From: Alkalihalobacterium alkalinitrilicum
Lineage (GTDB): Bacteria; Bacillota; Bacilli; Bacillales; Bacillaceae_F
Direction: 5' to 3'
NCBI RefSeq assembly: GCF_002019605.1
Contig: NZ_KV917368.1
Coordinates: 2,199,574 to 2,263,573 of the forward strand
DNA: 64,000 nt
The position numbers and the translations under genes are program-made. Shown piece after piece: positions 1 to 8,391 of the stretch. Position 1 is the first letter of the stretch; each line of letters opens with the position of its first letter. The notes beneath the pieces were generated by a model. That model was not told the origin of the DNA. It saw only the letters and a list, made by a program, of their open reading frames with translations, and did no database searches.

Positions 1-623
1 ATATCAGGCATCTGTTCTGGTGCTGCTTGAAGGGCTTCAAGACGCCGCTTATACCCAGAGCTACGCTTGTCTATCTTGTCAGATATTCCGTTGATCTGGC
101 TCTTTTTAGAACTTAATAAAGAAAAGTCAACTGGGATGAATGTGGCCCCATCTGACCAACCAAGAGTAAGCATTCGAAATCCTTTAAAGAAGCGCACTTT
201 CTGAGAAGAGTGATCGTGACAACGCGCTAAGAGTTCTACTGATTTACTCCGATTGCGATCATAAGAAGAATCATCAAAAATAAGCACTTTTGGACGATTA
301 TGGTTCGTTAGCTTAGTTACCTTCCCAATTGTGTAAGCACTGAGATTAAGCAAAAACCTTCTCCATGCAAATGTAGACTGATTCAAGAAACGATAGACCG
401 TATCTTTGGCAGGGAAATCGGTAGATTTTTTACTATCAAGGGTTCTAAACCAGTTCTTGTTTTCAAAGATCAAACAAAAAATCAATTTAAATAGGTAGGC
501 ACAAGAAAAGCCAAAAGACTTTGTAATACCAGCTTTTCTTAAATGTTTTAGTACCTTTAATTCTTTAAATGTGGATGTTAATTCATTTGGTAGTTGCTTA
601 TTTTGGTCATTATTCGCTATCAT
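1..623 (-). CDS. IS4-family transposase, N-terminal part, runs off the left edge
   Basis: An open frame starts at ATG 623 and stays open for 207 codons to the window edge. The segment LIFDDSSYDRNRSK (about residues 114-127) has the Asp-Asp and Tyr-Asp-Arg pattern around the first catalytic aspartate of IS4-type DDE transposases. It is followed by GFRMLTLGWSDG and FIPVDFSLLSS, also typical of these enzymes. The rest of the catalytic core lies outside the window, so intactness cannot be judged. Family call from recall of motifs; the exact IS name is unknown. Confidence 0.75.
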   Translation of the reverse strand, partial: MIANNDQNKQLPNELTSTFKELKVLKHLRKAGITKSFGFSCAYLFKLIFCLIFENKNWFRTLDSKKSTDFPAKDTVYRFLNQSTFAWRRFLLNLSAYTIGKVTKLTNHNRPKVLIFDDSSYDRNRSKSVELLARCHDHSSQKVRFFKGFRMLTLGWSDGATFIPVDFSLLSSKKSQINGISDKIDKRSSGYKRRLEALQAAPEQMPD

Positions 624-630
624 ATAGGAG

Positions 631-691
631 ACACCTCTTCTGTATGGTTATGTGATTCTAGACAAATCAACTATACCAAACGTTGAGGTGT
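631..691. repeat. Inverted repeat near the end of the IS4-type element
   Basis: ACACCTC (631-637) and GAGGTGT (685-691) are perfect inverted arms just upstream of the transposase start. They may be an IS end or a hairpin limiting read-through into the element. No target-site duplication can be tested because the other end is outside the window. The stretch 692-841 shows no gene. Confidence 0.35.
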
Positions 692-841
692 TTTTTTATG
701 CATTTTTTTCCTGTCAATGACCATACTTCAACGGTTACTAGCCTTACAGCTAGTTAAACGAATCACATTTTTCTAGGTGCGAAAGTTGAGTTAATAATTT
801 CTGCAATTAAAAAGCGAGTTAATATTAATGAAGCATATACT

Positions 842-878
842 AAAAAGGAGGTCAACATCAATTGTCAACGCTCCTTTT
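842..878 (-). terminator. Possible terminator after the FadR-type regulator
   Basis: AAAAGGAG (843-850) and CTCCTTTT (871-878) form an 8-bp stem about 75 bases past the stop of the minus-strand regulator gene. Read on the minus strand it ends in a short T run. The loop is long (20 bases), so this is a moderate call. Confidence 0.4.
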
Positions 879-949
879 ACAAAGTTTATTGTAAACATTT
901 AACTTTAATCCAAATAAATCTTCTAGTGCGGTATCCTTTTTATAGGTGC

Positions 950-1669
950 TTAGCTGTCCTTTTTCAAGTTTGTAAATAGTCCTTTTTCAACACCGACTAT
1001 ATGTTCCAACATCGCTTCATGAGCAGCTTGAGGATCTTTTGCCTTTATCGCTTCATAAATTAACCGATGATCTTCATACAATTGGTTCATTTTCTTTTGT
1101 TCTGAATATAACAGAAGCTTCCTAGCCTCTCTCATCGACTGATGCATAACGTCTGATACTTGGCTAACTAGTTTTGTTAACATTTCGTTCTTTGTAGCAT
1201 TAACAATAGCTTTATGGAAATCAACATCAGCCTTTTCACCAATACTTCCATTTCCTTCTGCTTGTTTCATTTCTCGAAGAGTTTCTTCCATCATTTGTAA
1301 GTCTCCATCTGTTCGATTCACGGCTGCAAGTGAAGCGGCTCCTGTTTCAATTACTTTTCTAATTTCAAATAACTCTCGCATATCTTCCTTTTGCATGAGT
1401 TGAACTCCTGGAATAATATTCCCTATTAAGTCTATATCCACTTTATTAACAAAAGTTCCTTCACCTTGTCGCATTTCTATATAGCCCATAGCTTTTAAAG
1501 CGCTTAAAGCTTCTCGAATTGCAGACCGACCAACATTAAATTCTTCCGCTAATTGTTGAACAGAGGCAAGTCTCTCACCTGGCTTTACTTCGCCTTGCTT
1601 TATCATATCCAATAATTGTTCTGCAACAATTTCATAGATTTTTTTCGGCTTTACTTCTCGTATTGCCAC
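950..1669 (-). CDS. GntR-family transcriptional regulator, FadR subfamily (HTH + FCD)
   Basis: 239 residues, the usual FadR-subfamily length. Residues 10-75 form the GntR winged helix: LLDMIKQGEVKPGERLASVQ, then the recognition region GRSAIREALSALKAMGYIEM and the wing motif GEGTFVNK. Residues 95-225 are a helical FCD ligand domain with the metal-site-type residues DFHKAIVNAT and EDHRLIYEAI. Members of this group typically repress operons for organic acid use (lactate, gluconate, glycolate), binding the acid through the FCD domain. No target operon lies next to it, so the ligand is unknown. The start follows the family N-terminus (MAIREVKPKK). Confidence 0.82.
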   Translation of the reverse strand: MAIREVKPKKIYEIVAEQLLDMIKQGEVKPGERLASVQQLAEEFNVGRSAIREALSALKAMGYIEMRQGEGTFVNKVDIDLIGNIIPGVQLMQKEDMRELFEIRKVIETGAASLAAVNRTDGDLQMMEETLREMKQAEGNGSIGEKADVDFHKAIVNATKNEMLTKLVSQVSDVMHQSMREARKLLLYSEQKKMNQLYEDHRLIYEAIKAKDPQAAHEAMLEHIVGVEKGLFTNLKKDS

Positions 1670-1827
1670 AAAATTCCACCTTCTTCACTGTCTTATCTCC
1701 TAATCGTTATATATCTAATTTATTATAGAGGCGATGTTAACGCTTTTGGATAAGTAAATATGAATAAATTGTACCGATAATCTATTGAATTAGCAACAAT
1801 TATAAGTAATAGATGACTTTTAATAAA

Positions 1828-2895
1828 TTATAATATTAACCCTTCTAACGCAAGTAAAACATTGTTCGACCAAATTTCAGAAAAAGACGATAACGGAAGT
1901 GGATTGGTTCCCACTCCCACTTCAATCGTAAACCCTGGACGTCCTGTTTCTTGAATAAACCAGTCTTTATATCCTCCATCACTTTCAGCAGTGTGTACAG
2001 GTACGTATGAACTTACAAGCGAAAGTCTCTCTACCATCGCTTTGCTTTCGGGGGGTTCATACCCTCGGTATCCCCAATAGATTACTTGACCTTGTGAATG
2101 AAAGGCAAATACATGCGAAAAATCATGTAAACATGAAAATTGATAAACTGCTCTTGCTTCAGGTTCTGTTAGTGGGGCAGTACCACTATAATGCCGCGAC
2201 CATGGTTGTTGTGGACTCTCGTCTGCTTCTATATCCCACCCAGCTGGCCACTGGTGATTTAAATCTACTCCTCTTATATTGCTCGACCAATGGTTAAATT
2301 CACGACAACCTTTATTTATTGTGAGTACCTCTTTGTACATTGGATGCTCGGGGTAAATACCTTGTTGGACTAATTCGACACCGTCTGGATTTACTAATGG
2401 CACTATATATAAAGTGACTTGTTGAAAGAGTTTTTCGAGATCATATCCGTGCCACCTTTGCTTTTTCTTCATATGCAATAACAACTCTTTAATAAACGTA
2501 ATTAAAAATTTACTCGTTAACCATTCATTAGCATGCCATCCACCAGAATAAAATATTTTCTTTTTACCCGTTCCAATTTGAAAACTAACGATTGGGTGAG
2601 ATAAAACAGATTGACCTATTTGTTCAATTGAGACAATTTGACGATAGTTTTGATACATAAATTGGATATCAGCTTCTAAATCGACTGGTCCATATTCACA
2701 TAAACACTGAAAAGGTGAACATGATACCGCTGTTTCTGTGTTCACTTCTGGAATCTCCAACCTATCCCCAGGATAAATATATGATGTTTCATCGTTTACT
2801 TGGCGATTAAATAATAGTAAATCAAACGGACGAATTCCAAATTTTAAAGCTATTTTTCTAATCGTATCCCCTTTTTGAACAGTGTATGTTCTCAT
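1828..2895 (-). CDS. gamma-D-glutamyl-meso-diaminopimelate peptidase I (LysM + M14 zinc carboxypeptidase)
   Basis: 355 residues. Residues 1-50 are a LysM domain (YTVQKGDTIRKIALKFGI) that binds peptidoglycan. Residues 75-350 are an M14 metallopeptidase. Visible zinc ligands are His and Glu in GGWHANEWLTSKF and a second His in FAFHSQGQV; the arginine/tyrosine substrate region (RGVDLNHQWPAGW) and a catalytic Glu (FTIEVGVG) are also present. It matches Bacillus endopeptidase I and YqgT, which cut the gamma-D-Glu-(L)meso-DAP bond during spore wall turnover. There is no signal peptide, as in that family. It is monocistronic as far as can be seen. Family assignment is strong; physiological role is inferred. 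Confidence 0.85.
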   Translation of the reverse strand: MRTYTVQKGDTIRKIALKFGIRPFDLLLFNRQVNDETSYIYPGDRLEIPEVNTETAVSCSPFQCLCEYGPVDLEADIQFMYQNYRQIVSIEQIGQSVLSHPIVSFQIGTGKKKIFYSGGWHANEWLTSKFLITFIKELLLHMKKKQRWHGYDLEKLFQQVTLYIVPLVNPDGVELVQQGIYPEHPMYKEVLTINKGCREFNHWSSNIRGVDLNHQWPAGWDIEADESPQQPWSRHYSGTAPLTEPEARAVYQFSCLHDFSHVFAFHSQGQVIYWGYRGYEPPESKAMVERLSLVSSYVPVHTAESDGGYKDWFIQETGRPGFTIEVGVGTNPLPLSSFSEIWSNNVLLALEGLIL

Positions 2896-3010
2896 AATTC
2901 CCCTCCTTATTTTTAACTTATGAACCTATTTGCAAAATAGAAGAATTCATTTGACAGAAACATGGCAATATGATAAATTATCAAACAATTAGAACTGTTA
3001 TAATAAAGTG

Positions 3011-3261
3011 GAATTCCAGTTGATGCGGGATACAAAACGATGAAGAAGAAATGTCAGCCAATTCAGTAGTCCATTTCTTTCAGCACTTCTGATTTGATAC
3101 TCTGAAACAACTTCAAATATTAGGAGAGTTCGGAAAATCTGTTATCTTTAGAGAACTGTTCTCCTAAAGCATATTCAGAAATGAGTGTGTAAATGAGGGT
3201 GGCACCACGGAACAAACCTCCTGTCCACACGACGTTTCGTCGTGTGGACAGGAGGTTTGTT
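3011..3261 (+). promoter_or_regulatory. T-box leader (tRNA-sensing attenuator) of serA
   Basis: The canonical T-box core GAGGGTGGCACCACGG is at 3195-3210. Its ACGG can pair with CTGT (3220-3223) and GG with CC to build the antiterminator. The competing terminator is a perfect 24-bp stem, 3211-3234 with 3238-3261 and a 3-base loop, followed by TAATTT. The start region AAACGATGAAGAAG (3034-3047) resembles the Stem I base. A TATAAT at 2999-3004 is a plausible -10 box. Uncharged tRNA should stabilise the antiterminator and allow serA transcription. Serine tRNA is expected from the downstream gene, but I could not fix the specifier codon with confidence. Confidence 0.88.
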
Positions 3262-3412
3262 AATTTACCGCTTTCAGCATAATGTTTATTGAATGATACC
3301 ACTCGTTGTAAAAAAAACGGAAAATCATTTGTTGATTAGGCTTATAAACTTCTAAAAAGTCAAATTTATTAAAGCCTTTTATATTAAAGAATGAAATAAG
3401 GAGAGTGGAGAG

Positions 3413-5038
3413 ATGATACATCAGGTTGTCGTAGAACCAATTGATAAGAAAGGGAGTCCACCTATGTACAATATCCTAGTTTCAGATGCTATGAGTAAGG
3501 AAGGCCTACTTCCGCTACTAGAAAGTGAACAAGTGAATTGCATACAAAAAAATGTGACTGAAGTACAACAGGAACTGCATACGTTTGATGCTATACTCGT
3601 CCGAAGTGCTACAACGGTTACAGCCGAATTAATTGAAAAGATGCCAAACTTAAAAATCATTGCTCGTGCTGGTGTAGGTGTTGACAATATTGACATTGAA
3701 GCCGCAACGAAAGCAGGGATCGTTGTTGTTAATGCTCCAGATGGCAATACCATTTCAACAGCTGAACATACATTTTCGATGATCTGTGCCCTTGCTAGAA
3801 AAATCCCTCAAGCGAATCAATCCATTAAATTAGGTGAATGGAATCGAAAGGCCTTCCAAGGAACGGAATTACGTGGAAAGACTCTAGGGATCGTAGGCTT
3901 CGGGCGCATTGGTTCACAACTAGCCAAACGTGCAAAAGCATTTGAAATGCAACCACTCGTCTTTGATCCATTCTTAACAAAAGCTCGTGCTGAAAAACTT
4001 GGTGTCGTTCCTGCCACACTAGAGGAAGTGTTAGAAAAAGCTGATATCATCACGGTGCATACTCCTTTAACAAAAGACACAAAAGGGATTCTCGGTATGG
4101 AAAATATCGGTAAAACTAAAAGAGGGGTTTATTTAATTAATTGTGCCCGTGGTGGAATTATTGATGAAGTTGCTCTAAAGCATTATCTAGAAAATGGGCA
4201 TGTTGCCGGAGCTGCTCTTGATGTATTCGAAGAAGAACCCGCTATAGACAATGCATTAATTGAACTAGACAATGTCATCGCTACACCCCATATTGCAGCA
4301 TCCACGAAGGAAGCTCAATTAAATGTGGCAGCACAAGTTTCAGAAGAAGTTCTTCTTTTCTTAGAAGGAAACCCTGTAAGTAACTCTATTAACCTTCCAA
4401 CTCTATCTAAAGAGGTCTATGGTAAAATTAAACCTTACTATGAATTAACGAAAACGATGGGGAATATTTTATCTCAATGTATGAAAACACCAGTACAAGA
4501 AATCGAAGTATTCTACGGTGGTGAAGTAACAAACCTCGAAACATCGATTACAACTAGAAGTTTAATGGCTGGTTTCCTATCAGCTCGTGTCGATGCATCA
4601 GTAAACGATGTGAATGCGTCATTAATTGCAAAAGAGCGTGGCATTGTATTCGGTGAAAAGTTTTTAAATAATGCTTATGGATATGCGAATATCATTCATG
4701 CGATTGTTCACGGTGAGAATCGCACATTTGAAATTAAAGGAACCTATGTGAAAGAATATGGTCCACGAATTGTAAGTATCAATGGATTTATTGTTGACTT
4801 CTTCCCTGCTGGCCACCTCATTTACATCCAACACAATGACCGTCCAGGTGTAATCGGAAAAATGGGGCAAATGCTAGCGGAATATGAACTTAATATTGCA
4901 ACAATGCAGGTTGGTCGTAAAGAAATAGGCGGTGAAGCAATTATGATGGTAGCTATTGATAAAGCAGTGACTGACGACGTGCTGAGCGCTGTCCGTTCAA
5001 TTGAGGAGATTACTTTAGCTGATAAGATTGAACTTTAA
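3413..5038 (+). CDS. serA: D-3-phosphoglycerate dehydrogenase
   Basis: Oxidises 3-phosphoglycerate with NAD+, the first step of serine synthesis. The Rossmann motif GIVGFGRIGSQ and the catalytic segments NCARGGIIDE, DVFEEEP and TPHIAAST are present. A middle ASB-type domain and a C-terminal ACT domain (YIQHNDRPGVIGKMG) follow, as in the long Bacillus SerA. The start is ambiguous. ATG 3413 has the better ribosome site (AAGGAG, 9-base spacing), but ATG 3464 (MYNILVSDAM, site AAAGGGAG) matches the family N-terminus and gives the usual length of about 524 residues. The extra 17 residues have no family counterpart. The gene is preceded by the T-box leader and is the only backbone gene at this end on the plus strand. 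Confidence 0.95.
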   Translation: MIHQVVVEPIDKKGSPPMYNILVSDAMSKEGLLPLLESEQVNCIQKNVTEVQQELHTFDAILVRSATTVTAELIEKMPNLKIIARAGVGVDNIDIEAATKAGIVVVNAPDGNTISTAEHTFSMICALARKIPQANQSIKLGEWNRKAFQGTELRGKTLGIVGFGRIGSQLAKRAKAFEMQPLVFDPFLTKARAEKLGVVPATLEEVLEKADIITVHTPLTKDTKGILGMENIGKTKRGVYLINCARGGIIDEVALKHYLENGHVAGAALDVFEEEPAIDNALIELDNVIATPHIAASTKEAQLNVAAQVSEEVLLFLEGNPVSNSINLPTLSKEVYGKIKPYYELTKTMGNILSQCMKTPVQEIEVFYGGEVTNLETSITTRSLMAGFLSARVDASVNDVNASLIAKERGIVFGEKFLNNAYGYANIIHAIVHGENRTFEIKGTYVKEYGPRIVSINGFIVDFFPAGHLIYIQHNDRPGVIGKMGQMLAEYELNIATMQVGRKEIGGEAIMMVAIDKAVTDDVLSAVRSIEEITLADKIEL

Positions 5039-5061
5039 TAAAAACAGAAAATATAAATCTA

Positions 5062-5100
5062 GAGGCTGACAAAAGTGGTGATCCACCTTTCTTCAGCCTC
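5062..5100. terminator. Bidirectional terminator between serA and the M23 peptidase gene
   Basis: GAGGCTGA (5062-5069) pairs with TCAGCCTC (5093-5100), with a partial inner stem (GGTG/CACC). It lies between two convergent genes. The same GAGGCTGAC arm recurs in terminators at 26548 and 41286. Confidence 0.75.
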
Positions 5101-5106
5101 ATCTCT

Positions 5107-6078
5107 TCAATTCGTTACTTGTAACACATCTCCAGGGTATATTATATCACTATTCAATTCATTCTTTCCTTTAATAGTTGCAATTGAAATTTCGTATTCA
5201 CTTGCGATTCGATGGAGGGTTTCACCTGGTTGGACGACATGAATTAACTCATTAACCTGTGAAAAAAAGTCTAAATTTTGATCCACATGTATGAGCTCAT
5301 CTTCTAAGTCATTCCACTCTTTGAGGTGTTCAACAGTTACATCATGTTTCTGAGCTAAGCTCCATAATGTATCCCCTTTTTCGACCGTGATCGTTAATTT
5401 CATATCTTGGCTATTCATTTTTCTATTTGGTGCCTTTTTAGTCTTTACTGAATCCAAATATGTAAAATTCTCTTTGACTTCTTCATTTTCTTCTAACAAC
5501 TGATACCTTGCTGATAAAACTGTTTGGAATTCCTCTTGTTGTCTTTTTTCGTCATCTTCTTTTGCAACCAATGAATTTTGTTCATCTTTCAATACGAGTA
5601 GAGGGTCAATGGAATTAGTTTTACTAATGTTCCATTCACCGACATGAACTTCAAAATGCAAGTGATTACCTGAAGAACGTCCAGTATTGCCTACTGTACC
5701 AATCACTTGTCCTTTTTCAACCCGCTCACCTTCACTGACGAATCTTTCATGCAAATGAGCGTATACTGTTTCTAATTTATTATCATGGCTAACAAAAATT
5801 ACGTTTCCATAAGAGTCTGAATAATAAGATTTAGTAATCGTCCCCTCTTTTATAGAAACAATTGGGGTTCCTTCTGGGGCTGCAATATCTATTCCGTAAT
5901 GTCGTCCCCCTCTTGTCCCATAATGATCAGATAGATCACCTGTTGTTGGCCAAATGAGTGAATTTATTAAGTCTTCTTCTATTGTTTTTGCATATGTAGT
6001 TGCGGCTCCTACAAAAAGGATACTAATGAAGACTGCAATAGCAACCACAATTAATATCCGTTTAACATAATCTAACAT
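5107..6078 (-). CDS. Membrane-anchored M23 peptidase with two C-terminal LysM domains
   Basis: 323 residues. Residues 8-30 are one hydrophobic segment (signal or anchor). Residues 42-160 are a LytM/M23 domain with its zinc ligands: His and Asp in GRHYGIDIAAP, and His in YAHLHERF and HLHFEVH, so it should be catalytically active as a cell-wall endopeptidase. Residues 175-220 form a charged linker. Two LysM repeats follow (EKGDTLWSLAQKHDVTVEHL and QPGETLHRIASEYEISIATI). It acts outside the membrane on peptidoglycan. It sits just downstream of the ger operon on the same strand but is separated by about 90 bases. A role in the spore or the septum is inference only. Confidence 0.87.
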   Translation of the reverse strand: MLDYVKRILIVVAIAVFISILFVGAATTYAKTIEEDLINSLIWPTTGDLSDHYGTRGGRHYGIDIAAPEGTPIVSIKEGTITKSYYSDSYGNVIFVSHDNKLETVYAHLHERFVSEGERVEKGQVIGTVGNTGRSSGNHLHFEVHVGEWNISKTNSIDPLLVLKDEQNSLVAKEDDEKRQQEEFQTVLSARYQLLEENEEVKENFTYLDSVKTKKAPNRKMNSQDMKLTITVEKGDTLWSLAQKHDVTVEHLKEWNDLEDELIHVDQNLDFFSQVNELIHVVQPGETLHRIASEYEISIATIKGKNELNSDIIYPGDVLQVTN

Positions 6079-6170
6079 GTTTGCCTCCTCTATTTTCTTA
6101 GAATGTGTGCCCTAAAAGATGACACACAATGTTATACTATGGAAGCTTGGTCCATTTTATTACAATAATT

Positions 6171-7268
6171 TTATTCAATCGCGCCTGAGTGGATAATTTC
6201 AACTTCAAAATTGAATTCTACATTGATATCCTTATACAATTCTTCCCATTTTTCAGGATCCCAATTCCTCGTTCGGCTTCGGTATTGTTCTCCAAGTCCA
6301 AGTGGATCAATATTTAAAGTCTTAAACTTTTCTATTAATTCTTCAGCTGTTTTCAGTTTAACTTCTTCCATTTCCTTTTCTAGCCGATCTATAAAACCAG
6401 GATCTTCAACATTAATCCGTTTGGAGCTGTCGGTAATCTCTCCTTTTACGTTAACATGATAGATAAAAGTAGGAGCTTCGCCTCTATTTTCAAGTGTAAT
6501 TCTGTAAGATGATGTTATATTTTCTACACTAACAACTAACCCTTCTCCTTCATGGGTAAGTAAATGCTGCTGGGTACCGTGTTGTCCTCTCACTGTTAAA
6601 TACCTTAAAACATATGATTCTTTTAAATTTATACTCGCGACATATTTGTCATGGTTAAACAATGCCGTACCAATTACCTTTAATTCATCTTCTGCTTTAA
6701 CAAGCGGTAAATAGGCATCTCTACCATCATTGTACATACTGTATAAAAATAAATGTAAATTAGAAGGAGGGATTGCCCGCTGTTGAACGTGTTCAATTAA
6801 ATCTGGAATAAATACTCCAATTCGATCTTCATTTTCGTTAGCTACATTAAAAATTTCTTTTGCGTTTCCATCAGAAACGGCTAATTGAACACGGTTAGGG
6901 ACATCGGGATTTCTATATAAAGCATCCGCAAGATGTTCTATTCCTTCTTCTGCAATAGAATTACTAAAAATAAACACACGAGACTGACCTAATCTGATTG
7001 GACGTTGACTTTTCATATTAATGGCTTCTAGTGCACCATTGGTCGTCCTTCCCTTGGCTGACAGATGTTGGGAAAATAATGCACTTTCTTCTCCTTGTTC
7101 AACAAAGTTGGGAAAGGCAACACTTACTTCCTTTTCTTTGTCTTCTGTTTGATCATAAGCTACCCCGTGAACTAAAGATAATTCTTCAATGATATTCGTT
7201 TCAATGCAGCCAGATAGGGTGAAAGTGCAAAACAGGAAAATGATAAATAGCCATTTACATTGTTTCAT
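6171..7268 (-). CDS. Germinant receptor C subunit, Ger(x)C-family lipoprotein
   Basis: 365 residues. The signal peptide ends in the lipobox LSGC (cysteine near residue 21), which is lipidated and anchors the protein on the outer face of the inner spore membrane. The N-terminal region LSLVHGVAYDQTEDKE and the later EGLVVSVEN segment are typical of GerAC/GerBC/GerKC proteins. The start overlaps the end of the B-subunit gene by 14 bases, so translation is probably coupled. It is the third gene of an A-B-C receptor operon. Germinant specificity cannot be read from the sequence. Confidence 0.88.
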   Translation of the reverse strand: MKQCKWLFIIFLFCTFTLSGCIETNIIEELSLVHGVAYDQTEDKEKEVSVAFPNFVEQGEESALFSQHLSAKGRTTNGALEAINMKSQRPIRLGQSRVFIFSNSIAEEGIEHLADALYRNPDVPNRVQLAVSDGNAKEIFNVANENEDRIGVFIPDLIEHVQQRAIPPSNLHLFLYSMYNDGRDAYLPLVKAEDELKVIGTALFNHDKYVASINLKESYVLRYLTVRGQHGTQQHLLTHEGEGLVVSVENITSSYRITLENRGEAPTFIYHVNVKGEITDSSKRINVEDPGFIDRLEKEMEEVKLKTAEELIEKFKTLNIDPLGLGEQYRSRTRNWDPEKWEELYKDINVEFNFEVEIIHSGAIE

Positions 7269-8379
7269 TTTGACTTTTCCTCACTTTATTCGTAAGTTGC
7301 TGGATAATAAATAGTAAAGGAATATATACAAATACGATACCAAATCCAATATACGAGTAATATTCGTTTAAAAGGTTTACTTCATCTCGTGATACAAACA
7401 AACTTGTGGTTACCGCTAAAATAAGTAATACAGGAATTAGGACCTTTTTTTGTTGGACTTTAAAGACCTCTTTACAGGCTCGTGTCGCTGCCCAGATTGC
7501 TAAAGCAATGTTAGGAGCTACAATAATCATCCATAGAGAAATACTTATATATTCAAATCTTTCAATAAACGGAAGCTCTACAATTTTATATAATGTTAGA
7601 GTTGCCCATATGGTACGGCTTAATTGTTCTTCACTATAGAAAACTAAACTGATAATCATAATGAATAAATAAATAACTGTCGTATACAATGCACCTAGCT
7701 GTGCCCACTTTAGTGAGCTTTCCTTATTTTTTAAAAAGGGAAAGTACATCAATAATAATTCAAATCCTAAAAACGATAAGGTTGTATCTCTTGCTCCGAT
7801 TAGCATTTCTCCAATAGTTTGCCTCCAAATCGGTAGTAAGTTAATAAAATTTGCAAATTCTAGCGGTAAAATTAACAGCAGAAATAACGGTATTGGTATA
7901 AATACACTAATAACAGCTAATCCAACTACTGCACGAAATCCACCATTTATTAAATACCAAAGTAGCAAAACTGCAACAAGACTAAAAACCCATGTTGGAA
8001 TTTCAGTAAAAATCCATACTTGAATGACTTCAATATATGTTCGGAGTACAACAATAGCCAGTCCTAAAAAATAAAGAATTAATAAAACACTTAGAAATCC
8101 ACCAAGCCATTTGCCAAACAATTGCTGATGAACAAAGACGATATCTCCACCACTTGGACTTAAAATCTTATAAATCATCCAGATTAAAATGTGAACAACT
8201 ATTCCTCCTATTATTACTGCAATCCACGCATCAAACCCTGCCGTTTTAACGATGATACGTTGAAAGCCAAGAACGCCTACCCCAATTTGCATCGCATGAA
8301 TAGTAAAAAATACTAAATAGGAGGAAATTTGAAAGTTCTCTTTTATTTTAGGATATGTCATCAGTTTCACCACTTCCAT
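7255..8379 (-). CDS. Germinant receptor B subunit, GerAB-family permease-like protein
   Basis: 374 residues with about ten hydrophobic segments along the whole length, of the amino acid/polyamine transporter fold used by GerAB, GerBB and GerKB. Recognisable parts are the N-terminal FFTIHAMQIGVGVLGFQRII and the middle SFLGFELLLMYFPFLKNK. In other receptors this subunit binds the germinant. The start could be ATG 8379 or ATG 8361 (site GGTG, MTYPKIKENF); the shorter form fits the family better. It is 12 bases from the A-subunit gene and overlaps the C-subunit gene. Confidence 0.9.
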   Translation of the reverse strand: MEVVKLMTYPKIKENFQISSYLVFFTIHAMQIGVGVLGFQRIIVKTAGFDAWIAVIIGGIVVHILIWMIYKILSPSGGDIVFVHQQLFGKWLGGFLSVLLILYFLGLAIVVLRTYIEVIQVWIFTEIPTWVFSLVAVLLLWYLINGGFRAVVGLAVISVFIPIPLFLLLILPLEFANFINLLPIWRQTIGEMLIGARDTTLSFLGFELLLMYFPFLKNKESSLKWAQLGALYTTVIYLFIMIISLVFYSEEQLSRTIWATLTLYKIVELPFIERFEYISISLWMIIVAPNIALAIWAATRACKEVFKVQQKKVLIPVLLILAVTTSLFVSRDEVNLLNEYYSYIGFGIVFVYIPLLFIIQQLTNKVRKSQNETM

Positions 8380-8391
8380 CCTTGAAGACTT

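Noticed and set aside
2007-2297. 96-codon plus-strand ORF
   Set aside because: Fully antisense to the well-supported M14 peptidase gene.
3034-3110. Serine specifier codon in T-box Stem I (candidates TCT or AGC)
   Set aside because: Several alternative stem pairings are possible, so the codon cannot be fixed by eye.
3120-3302. 60-codon minus-strand ORF antisense to the serA leader
   Set aside because: It lies across the T-box core and terminator; its content is explained by the RNA structure, and no ribosome site was seen.
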